Part shown: positions 1 to 10,587 of the stretch, one piece after another | Numbering within the stretch: the first letter of the stretch is position 1 | Layout: each line of letters opens with the position of its first letter | Source of the DNA: Euryodendron excelsum | Taxonomy: Eukaryota > Streptophyta > Magnoliopsida > Ericales > Pentaphylacaceae | Reading direction: 5' to 3' | Length of the DNA stretch: 64,000 nt | Assembly: GCA_033060915.1 (NCBI GenBank) | Contig: CM065397.1 | Span: forward strand, 28,574,501 to 28,638,500 | Program-made: the position numbers and the translations under genes | The notes under the pieces: generated by a model | The model's database searches: none | Seen by the model: only the letters and a program-made list of their open reading frames with translations | Told to the model about the DNA's origin: nothing

Positions 1-660
1 CAGGTTTAGACTTGTCGAATTTGGCCATCCATGTTACAAAGGATTGATGCCATAAATATTCTTCTTTAATTATGTTGTTTGTGATGCTATCCTTATTCAT
101 TCTTTTTGAATACACTAAAAATGAGTGAGATAATAGATTTCCACAGCATAGAATTGATTTGGACATGAAGAGGTTTGGAGCAGGCATTTTCCACCCAATT
201 TAACTTAGTGAATTAATAATGACAATTTTGTGATGGGGGTACTATACCATGAGTAAGAATAAAAGAAAACAATTTAATTAGGGTAGAGTCATGCACATGA
301 ATCCTAGGAAGCATCTGTTTTCATTCTGGATTTATTTAAAATAAGTTTGAACTGCAAGTAATAATTGAGTTGTTTTTTAGAATATGGTATAACACTTTTT
401 TTATTATTTAAATTAATGAGTTACAATGAAATATCTCCTTAAATGTTCTTATAGGAAAAGTGAAGTATTTCTTGGAGTCCTCTATCAGGCTCATAGAATG
501 TTGTTACTTTGAATCCTTGTTACCGTTGAGGAGTGATCTCATGCAAAGTGAATATTTTTGTCCTGTATTATAGTATACAGGTCATCTTTTCAGGTTTTCT
601 GAAAACTTTTCTTTTAGTTTACCTACATATCAACTTTTTTGTTTTTGCTATTTTCTTTTG
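1..660. other. No gene recognised
   Basis: AT-rich sequence with no reading frame of coding character. One acceptor-like site (cttatag) near 450 precedes a short open stretch, but nothing supports it as an exon. It could be intron of a gene that continues leftward out of the window. Confidence 0.4.
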
Positions 661-662
661 TA

Positions 663-753
663 ATGACTGCCCATGGCAATTTCATTGGAGACCTCAAAGA
701 TATTGAGTGCACATATGGTGAATTTTTTGAATTTGGAAAGAGCACTGTGGTTT
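663..753 (+). other. Possible coding exon fragment
   Basis: An open stretch starting at an ATG reads MTAHGNFIGDLKDIEC and continues with acidic and aromatic residues, then runs straight into a 31-base G tract that would encode polyglycine. The residue mix looks more like protein than the surrounding DNA. There is no clear splice donor before the G tract and no close acceptor. It may be an exon remnant of the same split gene proposed around 20.7-24.5 kb, or chance. I do not recognise the product. Confidence 0.2.
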
Positions 754-761
754 TGGTTTTT

Positions 762-763
<2 letters not shown>

Positions 764-794
<31 letters not shown>
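764..794. repeat. Poly-G tract, 31 bases
   Basis: Uninterrupted run of 31 G followed by TGG repeats. It is the first of seven long G or C homopolymers in the window and could form G-quadruplexes. Its exact length is likely unreliable. Confidence 0.85.
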
Positions 795-795
<1 letters not shown>

Positions 796-985
796 GGTGG
801 TGGAAGTACTAGATGTAATGAATGTTCATTTTATACGATGTTTCTTCAGAGTTGAAGTGGAACTTATGAACATCATGCTGAGTCTTTACTTCATTGATTT
901 TCATTTGTCTGTCAAAGATATCCAATTCCACAAACAACTTTTTTTTTTATCACAATGTAAACTGCATTCATTTGGTCTATGCTGC

Positions 986-1053
986 TATTTTCGTTATAGC
1001 AAAAAGATCTTGTGCTGACAAACGAGTTCCTTGGAGAATAATTCATATTTTAG
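986..1053 (+). other. Possible coding exon fragment
   Basis: After an acceptor-like ttatag, an open stretch encodes ADKRVPWRIIHILE, which has the character of real protein. A donor-like GTAAAT after position 1053 would leave splice phase 1. That is the phase needed to join the exon beginning at 20743, which starts with two leftover bases. The intron would be about 19.7 kb and full of transposons. The match of phase is only weak support. The same frame stays open to about 1121. Confidence 0.22.
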
Positions 1054-1507
1054 AATGTAAATTTGAGCAGGTGACATTGCAGATTGAAGGCCTTGCAGAT
1101 TGCACACACCTCTGTGACTGACATTTGTAACAGAAAGCAGATAGAAGAAGGGGAAAACGCTTGATATTGTAAAGATAAATGTATTTAACAGTGTTGTGAC
1201 ACATCTTTTGCCCAAAATCTTTGAACCCTCTATTCAATGAGGTGCATAAGCTCGTAACTGACCATGACAAGGGGGTTCTGTAAGAACATCTATTGCAGAT
1301 GATGTCCATCACTCACAACGAGAAGGTAAATGTGAATTTACAAGTTTGCCATGCTCAATTAATTTTTTTTTATGTTCTTTCTCCTGTTCAAATAGTGGCT
1401 CTGACATTCATTTTTTTTTATCTTTTATTCTTCCTGCTTATTAGGTAGCCACTTGTCCGGCATGAGTGTGCTTTTTTTCAAACAAAGATACTTAGAAGTC
1501 TCTGCAA

Positions 1508-1790
1508 GTTCATTTTCTGGCATTCTGTTAGAGTTCTACCCTGCCTGCTTTAGTTTCATTCTTATCAATCATTTCTATGTATTTTGTCTTCTTCTTTTCT
1601 TTTTCCTGTTCTTATCATTCTTTTAGAGTTCTACCGTGCCTGCTTTAGTTTTATTCCTCGTCAATCATTTCAAGGATTTTTGTCAATATTTTTTTGAAGT
1701 TCATTTTCTAGCATTCTATGAATTCTACCCTGCCTGCATCGTTTTTATTTGTTATCAACCATTTCCATGCTTTTTGTAATTGCTTCATGG
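1508..1790. repeat. Three-copy 96-bp direct repeat
   Basis: Three diverged units each contain a cattct...ttctaccctgcctgc core followed by a T-rich tail with tatcaaycatttc. Cores begin near 1520, 1616 and 1712, so the period is about 96 bp. Copies differ by substitutions and short indels. No coding content. Confidence 0.65.
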
Positions 1791-2108
1791 GTACTTTACT
1801 GTGCAGCTTCAGGCCTTCTAGGACATGCTTCTCTGAGTAAATATTGATGTTGTTATCTTTTGGACGGTTATGGTGTTTGGTAATGCTTTCAGTTTTTAGT
1901 TTTTGTTGTTAGTTTTCTCTGTTATGTTTTTGTTTTTTCTCAAAACAACGAAAAAAGAAAACATGTTTATTTGACTTATCAAAACAAATATGTCGAAACT
2001 ATTGTTTGTTTCTTTCATTATTTTACATTAAAATATTGATATAAAAAAATTCGTTTAATATTGATTTATGGGCAAGTGAAGGAGGGGTGGTGGGGGTGGT
2101 GGGGGAAA

Positions 2109-2153
<45 letters not shown>
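2109..2153. repeat. Poly-G tract, 45 bases
   Basis: Longest G homopolymer in the window, flanked by degenerate GGT/GGGGA sequence. The neighbouring 2.17-2.45 kb carries two diverged copies of a segment containing ttcaaaattttg and a GAAAAC box. Confidence 0.85.
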
Positions 2154-2155
<2 letters not shown>

Positions 2156-2459
2156 GTTGTGGGCTGTAGGGTGGGGATGCAGGTTGGGGGAGACTTATTT
2201 TGAATACAAAAACAAAAAAGTGAACTCCTTTTTTTTGCGTACCTTTTTCAAAATTTTGTAGATTGTTTTTAGATTTTTGAAAACCAAAATTGTGTGTACG
2301 GCAGAAGTGACAATGGTGGGTGGTGGCAGTGGGTGGTGGAGGAGAGGATAATGGAGGAGACTTGTTTCAATTTTTTGTGTTCACTGTTTTCAAAATTTTG
2401 GAGTTTTTTTTCATATTTTCGAAAACAACAATATATGAAATATGTAAACAAACATGCCT

Positions 2460-3550
2460 AATAACAAAGATTAAGCATATCCACTAGTAACAGTAATCTG
2501 TAAAACATTTGTAAATCAAGTACTAAAGTATGTAATCAGTAAAATCATATAAAAGACCATCTAGATATTCTTGGGGCTAACAAATTAGAATATCCAATTA
2601 AATCTTCAGAACTAAAGTGAATCCTAAGGGAATGATACTAACAAGAAAATCTATGGCTCAAAAAATAAGAGAAAGACGGCCTAGTTTCATCTCCAAGAGG
2701 GTACAAAACCAATTCAATAGAGTTTAAAACTTTCAAACACTCAAAAGTGTTTACATATGAATCGAATCAAGAGCATTGAAACTCTTGAATAAAAGAGATA
2801 TGAAAGAATTTATCTAGAGAAAATGTAAACACTTAGAAAAGTGTTATGGCTTTAGAACTCACCAGGTAAATATCTCCACTCAATCAAGAATCTAAATTAC
2901 TCAAAATCTAAAGTTGAAATCTAGTATAATGATGATGTAAACAAATACCATTCTCCTAACTCATGTATCTCTGAGTTATTATGTTAAGGTAAAAGAACGA
3001 CTTGAAAAACAATAACGCATTCATCACCCTACACTAGCATTAAACGTTCCAACCCGCAAGATTGTATTTGAATATGATCTATGGGCATCCATATGTTAAA
3101 AGCCCAACATTGACATGATCACTAAAAAAGATATGATAAGTTACGCAACAATTAAGCTTCAACAGAAAAATACAATGGATGAGAGTAAGCCTGCCATCGT
3201 AAATCTTAATATAATTAAGGAAGAATATATCAATAATTAAGGAAGAATATACAGTGTATGATCAGTTACTAGGCAAGCATTGGAGCACAGTACTCTCAAT
3301 CATGCACTCAAATCAAGAATACTCATCTAATACATCACAGCTAATCAGAATATCTCATCTAAAATCAGGTAATAACCCCACACCCTGCAACCTAAATGAA
3401 ATATTGTCTTCAATGTGAAAAGTAGAAAGGGTAAAGTGTACCTTAAATAAGAAAAATCCAAGAGAATAACTAAGCTCTGTAAAATTTTTAGAAATTACAA
3501 AACAAAGAAAAATATAAAAGAACAAATTCTAAAATTAATACTTCTACGAC
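2460..3550. other. No gene recognised
   Basis: About 1.1 kb of A-rich sequence with many in-frame stops on both strands. A short (CTA)n/(TTA)n microsatellite ends it at about 3548-3572. It lies directly downstream of the Gypsy remnant on the minus strand and could be decayed internal sequence of that element. Confidence 0.4.
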
Positions 3551-3570
3551 TACTACTACTACTACTATTA

Positions 3571-5415
3571 TTATACAATGTAGGGTTGACTAGCAAGTGA
3601 CCCAATACCACAACATAGTAGGTCTTCAAACTTCGATCTCAATTCATTTGCCATTAACCCATCGGAAGAGGTCAACCAAGAAGCACGCACATCCCCCTCA
3701 AACTTAAGATAATAAGAATTAATCAAGCAAGTTTTTAAAAGATTTGAAAAATATGAGATATCAAATTGATCTTGCACACATGTATCTATCAAATGCACTT
3801 TATGGACCTCTTCATCCTCCCCTGTTTGCTTGCCAACGTGAAAGATATTCAATTCTAATGTTGGGGCTTTAAATTCCAAAAGTTTAGGCGTGTTAGGACT
3901 AGGTGAGGCTTAAAGGTAGGGGTCTATTGACCCATATATATGGTTGACACGACCTCTAGACGAAAAATATCCTCTTTCACTTGTGCATCCCCAATATCTA
4001 AGACGTCAAAACCCTCACCAAGGGCAATGGCTTTCTCTAGAGGATCCTCTATAGAGTCTTCTCACTTTTGACCTTCAGCTCCTCTTTTCTCTCACAAGTT
4101 CCTTCATTAAACTTTTTCTCACTCTTTTCTTCACTCACCCTTGAAGCTTCTTCCCTACACTTGGACTCTTGGGGAAGGATTGTTTTATCTATATTGTTCC
4201 TGCTCCTAAGGGTTGTAACATCTTGGACTTGCTCATGACTAAAAGTAGGATTGGGATTTGTTTCACTCATAAGCACTTGCCTAGTGGGATGGGATTGAGG
4301 TTGCATCAGAGACTTGTCCTTTTCTTGAACAATCAAGGTTTGGATTAATAGGGTTAGTTAACCCTTTATGTTATTAAGAAGTCTACCTTGTTGTTTAACG
4401 GTTTTTTCTACCCTAGAGTTCACATTACCATAAGTTTGTAGGAGTTGTTGAAGGTTTTCCTCTAGCGTATCCTCTATAGAGTGTCCTCTAGTGTGCTATT
4501 GTAAGGAGCTTGATACGCAGTAAAAGCTTGTGTTTGATAAGGTTGATATAGGGTTTGTGTTGGATAGAATGAAGGTTGGGCTTGTGTCTGACAGAAATGA
4601 GTGGAGGCTTGGTGTTGTTGACGAGCTGAAATTCCCTCACTCCAACTAAAGTTGGATTAATTTTGCCACCTTGAATTATAGGTTTTCGAGTAAGATTCGT
4701 TTGACCCCATTGGTTTGTACATGGCTTCCTATGTTGATTAACGACATTTGTTTGGCCATATAACATCTCTCTATAAGTCGAAACGGTGGAACTATGCCCA
4801 ACCGAATTCAAGTATTCTCTAAAAGATCGACAAGGAGGTGCTTGTGCACATGTAACTATGGATGCTCTCATTACCATCAGTCTCAATCCTTTGAGGGAAG
4901 TATTCCATTGTCCCTATTTCAATGTGTAGAGATGATGTGTGGGAGAAATGAACTACTAGGCATAGTGGAATGGCTATTGAGGCTCACTCTCGAATGTCTA
5001 CCGGTTGCGTCACGTACTCAAATATTATGCAATACACAAACAAATTAGCACTCTACGCCTCAACAAGTTAATTCACAATTCTTAACCACCAATTTCTAGC
5101 CTACATCCAATCTCCACAGAAATAGGCCACCAATTCAATACCAACAATCCAACCGATCCTCCGATTTCCATAAGAATAGTGCCACCGATTAGCTATTAAG
5201 CACACACCTAGGTCTCCTCTATAACCTACCCAACTAGAATCAAAGAACTAATGAAAACAACTTACCTAGTCAAACAAAACAATCTAAAAATATAAGGTGA
5301 ATCAAAGTTACTTAGTTTGCTTGAAGTCTCCTTGTTATTGTAGATGAATGTGAAGTTATTTTCGTTAGGATCAATTCTGCCTAAAGCTCTTTTTACCAAC
5401 ACCAACTGCTAGTTT
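3571..5415 (-). pseudogene. Gypsy (Athila/Tat-like) gag-pol remnant
   Basis: Decayed internal region of a Ty3/Gypsy element reading leftward from the primer site at 5416-5432. Three minus-strand open stretches remain: 4886-4488, 4336-4049 and 3879-3571. In the first, a shifted frame reads SRWQN-stop-SNFSWSEG, followed by a Gln/Tyr/Pro-rich tract. This matches the segment after gag in Athila/Tat elements, usually of the form NPGWRNHPNFSWS. The second holds an EQVQDVTTLRSR stretch like the conserved EQ(V)xAVTLRSGK motif of these elements. The third resembles the acidic segment before reverse transcriptase. Protease, RT, RNase H and integrase are not seen, so the element is truncated at its left side. 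Frameshifts and stops make it non-functional. Assignment to Athila/Tat is from memory of motifs. Confidence 0.65.
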
Positions 5416-5432
5416 CCCTCGCAACGGCTCCA
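5416..5432 (-). other. LTR retrotransposon primer-binding site (tRNA-Asp type)
   Basis: On the minus strand this reads TGGAGCCGTTGCGAGGG, close to the TGGCGCCGTTGCCGGGG primer site used by Athila-type plant Gypsy elements. It lies six bases inside the LTR boundary at 5439, which fixes the element's orientation as minus. Confidence 0.6.
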
Positions 5433-6203
5433 AAAATTTGATTGCTCTAGAAACGTGCAATTTAATCCGCAATTATGCAGTCGTGTAGTAGTGATAAATT
5501 ACTCGGTGAAGTCTAAGGTTGATCCACAGGGAAACAGAGGGGTGTATAGAAACTCTCATTTTGACCTGTCAAAAACCCACAAAAATAACTTCAAAAAGAG
5601 AATAAAATCTGGTTTTGTCTGAGAAGATTGGTATCTAGAATGACTATTTGAAAACGAAAAGTTGATAATAGAGAAAGGATTTTGACACGGAATGATCCGA
5701 CTGTTTGGAACGATTGGTAGCTTATCAAGGTATTATTTATCTCAATTCAATATCAACGACAGTGCCATTGAATTGGAAGATTTAACAATAAACCCAATTT
5801 ATGAATCTTCGTAAAAACCCTAAGATTATGGAAAATCAATTCTAAGCGTTCATATCATGGATCTAAGCAATTCTCATATAAAAATAAATTTGTGCATGAA
5901 AACTCAAAAATTTGATCATAAACCCTTGATTCCGAAAGAACCTAATGAGAAGAAACAATATTCTTTAAACCAAAAGATGAAACAATGAAGCGCAATTAAA
6001 TACTCTGGATAAGTCACCAATATTCAATCAAATTTCACATTCCTTGTCAAGAAGTTGATTTAGCTACTCAAAGACATGGTAAAACAATAACTGTACTTAA
6101 AAAAGATGAATGCTTAGATGTAGTTCAATCCAAAGCACCAAGAAAACCTTAAAATGCTCTAAGACTAATAAATTCGTAACCCTTTTAAAGTTAGGGTTTT
6201 TTG

Positions 6204-6213
6204 CTATATATAA
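6204..6213 (-). promoter_or_regulatory. TATA box of the Gypsy LTR
   Basis: Minus-strand TATATATAGC within the LTR, suitably placed to drive transcription leftward into the gag remnant. Confidence 0.45.
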
Positions 6214-6229
6214 GTTACAAGGAAAGAAT

Positions 6230-6385
6230 TGGTCTGGCTGCCAGCGTACTGTCCGAACCATCTAGAAAGCTGTCTGGACGGACAGTGTCTTCTTACGGGC
6301 CGTCCAGATGCCATTCGAAACTGTCTGGGCTGGCAGTGACTCTGCACAGGTCATCTGGACGGCCTATCAAGCTGTCCGGACGGTT
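6230..6385. repeat. GC-rich CCGGACGG modules in LTR U3
   Basis: A GC-rich island inside AT-rich LTR sequence. Variants of CTGTCTGGACGG recur about six times in both orientations, including ACGGACAGTG and GGGCCGTCCAGA. Spacing is about 20-40 bp. It has the look of a repeated protein-binding module upstream of the LTR TATA box. Confidence 0.55.
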
Positions 6386-6579
6386 TTTGTTCAACTGCTA
6401 TACTTTGCTCCATTTTTTGCTTGGTTTCCTCACAAAACCTACACAGAGCATATATAACTATCTAAAACCCATAAATCTCTAACTATAGCTGAAACAACTA
6501 CCCTAAGGTTTAACAATCCGCAAATTCGTTAGTAAAGAGTACACTTTTACAGTGCAATCAAAGCATTTTACATTTTTTG

Positions 6580-7020
6580 TGATGTTTTCTGCGACCTTAC
6601 TTTGCCGTTATTCTTGAGGAGTTCTAGGTTGGGTTCCTAATTTCTTCTTCTTTTTCTTCTTTCACAAAATTGCAATTATTGGGTTACTATTCACAGCCTA
6701 GAAAAGCCACTTTTTTCCTCTCCAAAACCTTAACAAATCATGCTTGAATCCTATCTAACTCATTCCACTACTTATCTGGCCTGCAATTTAACTATCACAA
6801 CCCTAAATTACTCACTGTTTAGGCCCTCAAATAGCATATTTCGAAAAATTCAGCAACCGTAACTCTTGAAAATGAAATGAAATCTCACTTTTTTCCCTTT
6901 TAACCTTCTTCTACCTTATAGAGTCCTAAACCTAGAAGCTTTCTGAAACCAAACCCACCACAAAATTCAATTGTAGGTATACTTATTCCAAAAATTTCCT
7001 AAAGCTTTCCTATATAAGAA
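6580..7020 (+). repeat. Dispersed repeat resembling an LTR leader
   Basis: Shares blocks in the same order with 19790-20180: gggttactRttcacag, yaattgtaggta, and aagctktcctatat near the end. The copy near 20 kb ends at a primer site, so this copy is probably a fragment of the same LTR family's R-U5 region. Here the primer site is not present. Confidence 0.4.
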
Positions 7021-7522
7021 ATTTTCAAAATTTCCTATTTTGGGGTCCTAGTCCTTTTAGAAGTTGGAAAATCTAGCAGCTTGCAATACCAACAATTGCC
7101 CTGAAGTAATAGTATAGTAAGGAATAGTTGAACCCCATGGATAACCATGGGGGATAGCCATCTCCAGCAGTAGCTCTTCCATGCGGGCGATGAGCTTCTG
7201 GTTTGTTGAACAAAGCCGTGGGTTCGTCCAATCAATGAGAATGTCTGAGGAGCTTAGATGATTCTACAATGCTATGATGGAGGCATCTGCAACTAAGCTT
7301 GGTCTAAGGATGGAGAAATCAGTGTCTCTGGGCATGGATTGTCTAGTGTTGGTTAGTAGTTGTAACTCAAGTGGCAGCATTCTCAGGTTGGATTCATTAA
7401 AAGAGGGGGGCAAATTCTTTGTTTTCATCTCAGAAATTGTGCGAGGGCCGGGGAGTGGCTGAGTGGAAGTGGCTAGAGGCCAAGGGGTTGGGCGTTGGTT
7501 TCAGTGTTTTTTTTTTTTTGAA
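7021..7522. other. Unassigned, possible LINE 5' region
   Basis: No gene is recognised. Small open stretches (for example minus 7235-7035) lack conserved motifs. From about 7440 the sequence becomes G-rich and purine-rich, like the leader of the LINE proposed downstream. Confidence 0.3.
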
Positions 7523-7552
7523 GGGGGGGGGGGGGGGGGGGGGGGGGGGGGG
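7523..7552. repeat. Poly-G tract, 30 bases
   Basis: Run of 30 G preceded by a T tract. Lies in the G-rich sequence left of the solo LTR. Confidence 0.85.
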
Positions 7553-7791
7553 CGTGTTTGAGGGAGGAGGTGCTGGGCTTTGATCCTGGAGGTGGTAGAG
7601 GCCTAGAGGGGGAGAAGTTCAAAAGAGGTTTTGGTTTGGGAAGGAAGTCTTACTTGAGCGGCTGAAATACAGAACTGGTGGGGTTGGCAGTAGTCTGGAA
7701 CAGCGGTGACCAAGGTAAGAGCCTTGCTGAAGTTGAATGAGAGTCGTGTCAGGAACTATGGGTTTCTTGGAGAGGAGTCTGGTGGGGAGAA

Positions 7792-9634
7792 TGTAAGAGA
7801 CTCATATTTTTATTGCATTAATTTTCGAAGTGACGTTATATAAGCTCGGTCGGAACTTTAGGGTAGTTTGCTAGGAACATTAGGTTTAACAACTCTATAA
7901 TCATTAAAACCCATAAAACAGCCACCCTAGTTTGGTAGGGACATTAGGTTTTAATTAGGTTAAATGTTGAAATGAAATATTTTCCTTCCAAAAGAGGAGT
8001 CACAGGTTCACGCACTTCACATCATATGATCTTATGCACTTAAGTTCTTTAAAATGGGTCGAGTTGGTTGTAAACATGTCGAAGTGATGTTATGTAAGCC
8101 TGAAATGGTACGGGTACTGGAAAATGATGAAAGAAAGAGAATGGCAAATTACTGTGTAAAATTGAGTGGGAGAAGTAAGTTTCAGGTGCTATTTTTGAGA
8201 CCCAAATAAGGTCCGATCAGAATTGTGAAAATACCAGGTTGTAGAGCTCGAAAAGATGTTAAAATTAGGCACAAATTTCTTCCAAAAAGTTAGGAAATGA
8301 AGGAGAAAATTGGGTTTGAAGTTAGTGCTGCAAAATCAGGTGAATTGGAGGTAGGTAGTGATGAACAGTGCTCTGGGGCCAAAACCGCGTGCACTGGATG
8401 GCGTGTGTGGGAAAGTCATGCTCTTTGGTTGGTGGCCACATACTCCTCACATGCTGTACAGTGTTCCTAGCTCTTTGGCTCGGTTCGACTACTGTAGCTA
8501 TTATCTACGATTTTTTTAAAAATAAAATAAAAATCCTATTTTCCAAACTTTAAAGTTCTTCCCCAAAATCTGTTGAGCCTATTTTAAATATTTCACCTGA
8601 AAAGGGATAAAACCTATTTTTCAAAATCTTTTTGAACCTAACATTCTACAATAATTTTAGGAAGACTTCTGAAATTTTTGGAGAAAAATTATGATCATCT
8701 AGTTAAAATTAGGGATCCGGCCAAATAAGACTTGTGGTCTTATGTAAACCATTGGCCCCAAATAAATTAGTGGGACCTATTGAAAGGTCAAGTTCTGATT
8801 TCTACAAACATATGCATGATCTGAGTCGTTCAAGAATGATAAAAAAAAAAAAATGTGATAATTATTTTATTTGACAGAATTCATAAATTACGAGAAGGGA
8901 ACCTACGTTTTGGACCGAGTGTCAGGTAGGGGGTATCAATGCTGCTCCTTCAATTTATCTCAAAAGCATGGTTTATTTATCTGTTTTCATAAATGTTTTT
9001 GAATTTTGTTGAGACAGCTTTAAAGTAATATTGGAGATTGGAACCGAAATAATGATGATGATGGTGTTGAAACTAGATGCCCTTGTGTGTCAATGGCTGG
9101 TTGATGGATGCCCTTGTGTGGCAATGGTTGCTTACTGGGGGCCCTTGTGTGGAAATTATTGATTACTCTGATTTTATGATATATATAGGGATTCTGATTT
9201 CCACAAACTATATTATTATTTTTCTGGCTATATTACTAGAACTTGGGCAAATGGGTTTTTTATTAGAATCATGTTTTATACTACCGTTGTCTTATTTTTT
9301 TACAACTGCTTATTTAAACTACAAACCTATTGTGTCATGGGATATTATCTTACTACTCAGTTTTATAGCTCACCCCGTATTATGGGTAACATTTCAAATG
9401 AATAGTTGACTGACTAGTGGAGATGGCAGTGGAAGCTAAAAATTCCCAAGGCTAACATAGCATCGATATCATGTAATCTATTTAATAGAAATGCAAATGT
9501 ACTTTGGAGTTAATTGATAATATAACACCTCTTATTTTAGAGATATTGTTGTTTAGTACGTTTGTAACTATTCTTTATTATTACTGCAGCATCACGCCTT
9601 GAATTATCCAGGGTACGAAATCCGGGTCATGATA
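7792..9634 (+). mobile_element. Probable solo Gypsy LTR (Tekay/Del-like)
   Basis: Begins TGTAAGAGACTCATATTTTT and contains a gttatataagct segment, typical of the start of Tekay/Del-type Gypsy LTRs. It ends in ccgggtcatgata, resembling the usual CGGGTCGTGACA terminus of these LTRs. Five-base flanks are GAGAA on the left and GAGAG on the right, a 4 of 5 match for a target duplication. No internal retrotransposon sequence adjoins it, so it appears to be a solo LTR of about 1.84 kb. A three-copy 31-bp repeat lies inside. The terminal A instead of CA and the imperfect flanks weaken the boundary call. Confidence 0.55.
9076..9172. repeat. 31-bp tandem repeat, three copies
   Basis: Three adjoining units each contain GCCCTTGTGTGK and a tail of the form tggntgattgatg. 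The period is 31-32 bp. It lies within the solo LTR and is presumably part of its U3. Confidence 0.7.
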
Positions 9635-10587
9635 GAGAGTAGGGGTAGGGGTAGGAGAAGTCATGCTAGTTAAATCATTAAACGAGTTCGCTGTTTGGAA
9701 ATGGGGGTTTCGGAGAAGATAGAGGTGTTCGAATACAACAGAGCACTCTATTTGTTCAGCTTACCTTCTAAAGTTGAGGTTAGGAGTATTCGGAGCAAGA
9801 GTTGGGGTTTCGGGGAGAAGCCCCTCTTTCTTGACTAGTGGTTTCCATTTGGTGACTGTAAAATGTCTCTGAAGGGGCCCACAAAGGTGTGGGTGAGGGC
9901 GATAGCCTTCCAGCGCATCTGCGGGATGCTGAGATTTTTAGGGGAATTAGGAATTGCTGTGGAGGGTTCTTTGGTGTTGACAGTGAGATAGAGAAGAAAG
10001 TCCATCTCTGATGGGCATGTACTCTTGTTTGAGGCGAGGGAAGATCGGTTCCGGCCAAAGTTTGCATTAGCGTCCGCGTTGAGGGGGGCGGCTTTGAAGT
10101 GCCCACGGATAGAGCTTGGGAATACTTCGGTGCTTAGAGGATGCTCTGGTGTGCTTCAGGAGCCTGGTACAACTCTGGTTTTGAATTAGGGGGTGGCCCG
10201 CAAAGCATAATTGCATACTGAAGGCGACGTGGGGAGTTGGGGGGGGGGGGGGGGGGGGGGTGGGGGGAAGGTGGGGCATGTGGCCACTGTAATGGTGGGC
10301 CTGGGATTTTGAATTCTATGTTGGAAACAGACGGTCTTCAGAATGAAGTTGTGGCCAAGGCTAAGCCATGTGGCCTGTGATTCTACGTTTGGAGCAGACA
10401 CTTGGTGGGCTCTAGGCCAAGGGCCAAAGGGTGGGCTGGGGCTACTTTCAGGCCTGGTTCATATTGGGATAGGTGAAGGAAAAGTTTTGGGGCTGATATG
10501 TTGTGGATTCTAGTGGGTAGTCCTTCAAAGCCCAGGTACTGACTCTTATCCATTAAAACGGCAGGTTAGGGTTGTACAACAACTAAT
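9635..10587 (+). pseudogene. Probable LINE ORF1-like (gag-like) remnant
   Basis: A plus-strand frame around 9770-10070 includes KVWVRAIAFQ and RICGMLRFLGELGIAVEG. This resembles the segment VWVRxxGLPLHLW...L..iG...GG found in the DUF4283-type ORF1 of plant L1 LINEs. Stops interrupt the frame. The G-rich stretch 10239-10260 lies after it. Position and orientation fit the 5' part of the L1 whose ORF2 resumes at 12000. The match is partial and could be mistaken. Confidence 0.4.
10239..10260. repeat. Poly-G tract, 22 bases
   Basis: Run of 22 G, followed by TGGGGGG. Lies in the LINE ORF1-like region. Confidence 0.8.

Larger units (their letters stand above)
5439..6560 (-). mobile_element. Gypsy LTR (5' LTR of the truncated element)
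   Basis: On the plus strand the segment starts TGATTGC and ends GCAATCA, a perfect 7-bp terminal inverted repeat with the canonical TG...CA ends. Length is 1122 bp. It adjoins the primer site, so it is the 5' LTR of the minus-strand element. A TATA box sits at 6204-6213. The U3 part contains GC-rich CTGTCyGGACGG modules. The flanking five bases on the far side are AAGCA. The partner LTR is not in the expected place, so the target duplication cannot be tested. Confidence 0.75.

Noticed and set aside
673..855. Poly-glycine proteins encoded across G tracts (also at 2061-2261 and 20314-20574)
   Set aside because: They are translations of homopolymer G and have no support as genes.
9077..9409. 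110-codon hydrophobic open frame that looks like a membrane protein
   Set aside because: It lies inside the solo LTR, starts in a 31-bp tandem repeat, and its hydrophobicity follows from T-rich sequence. No family motif is present.
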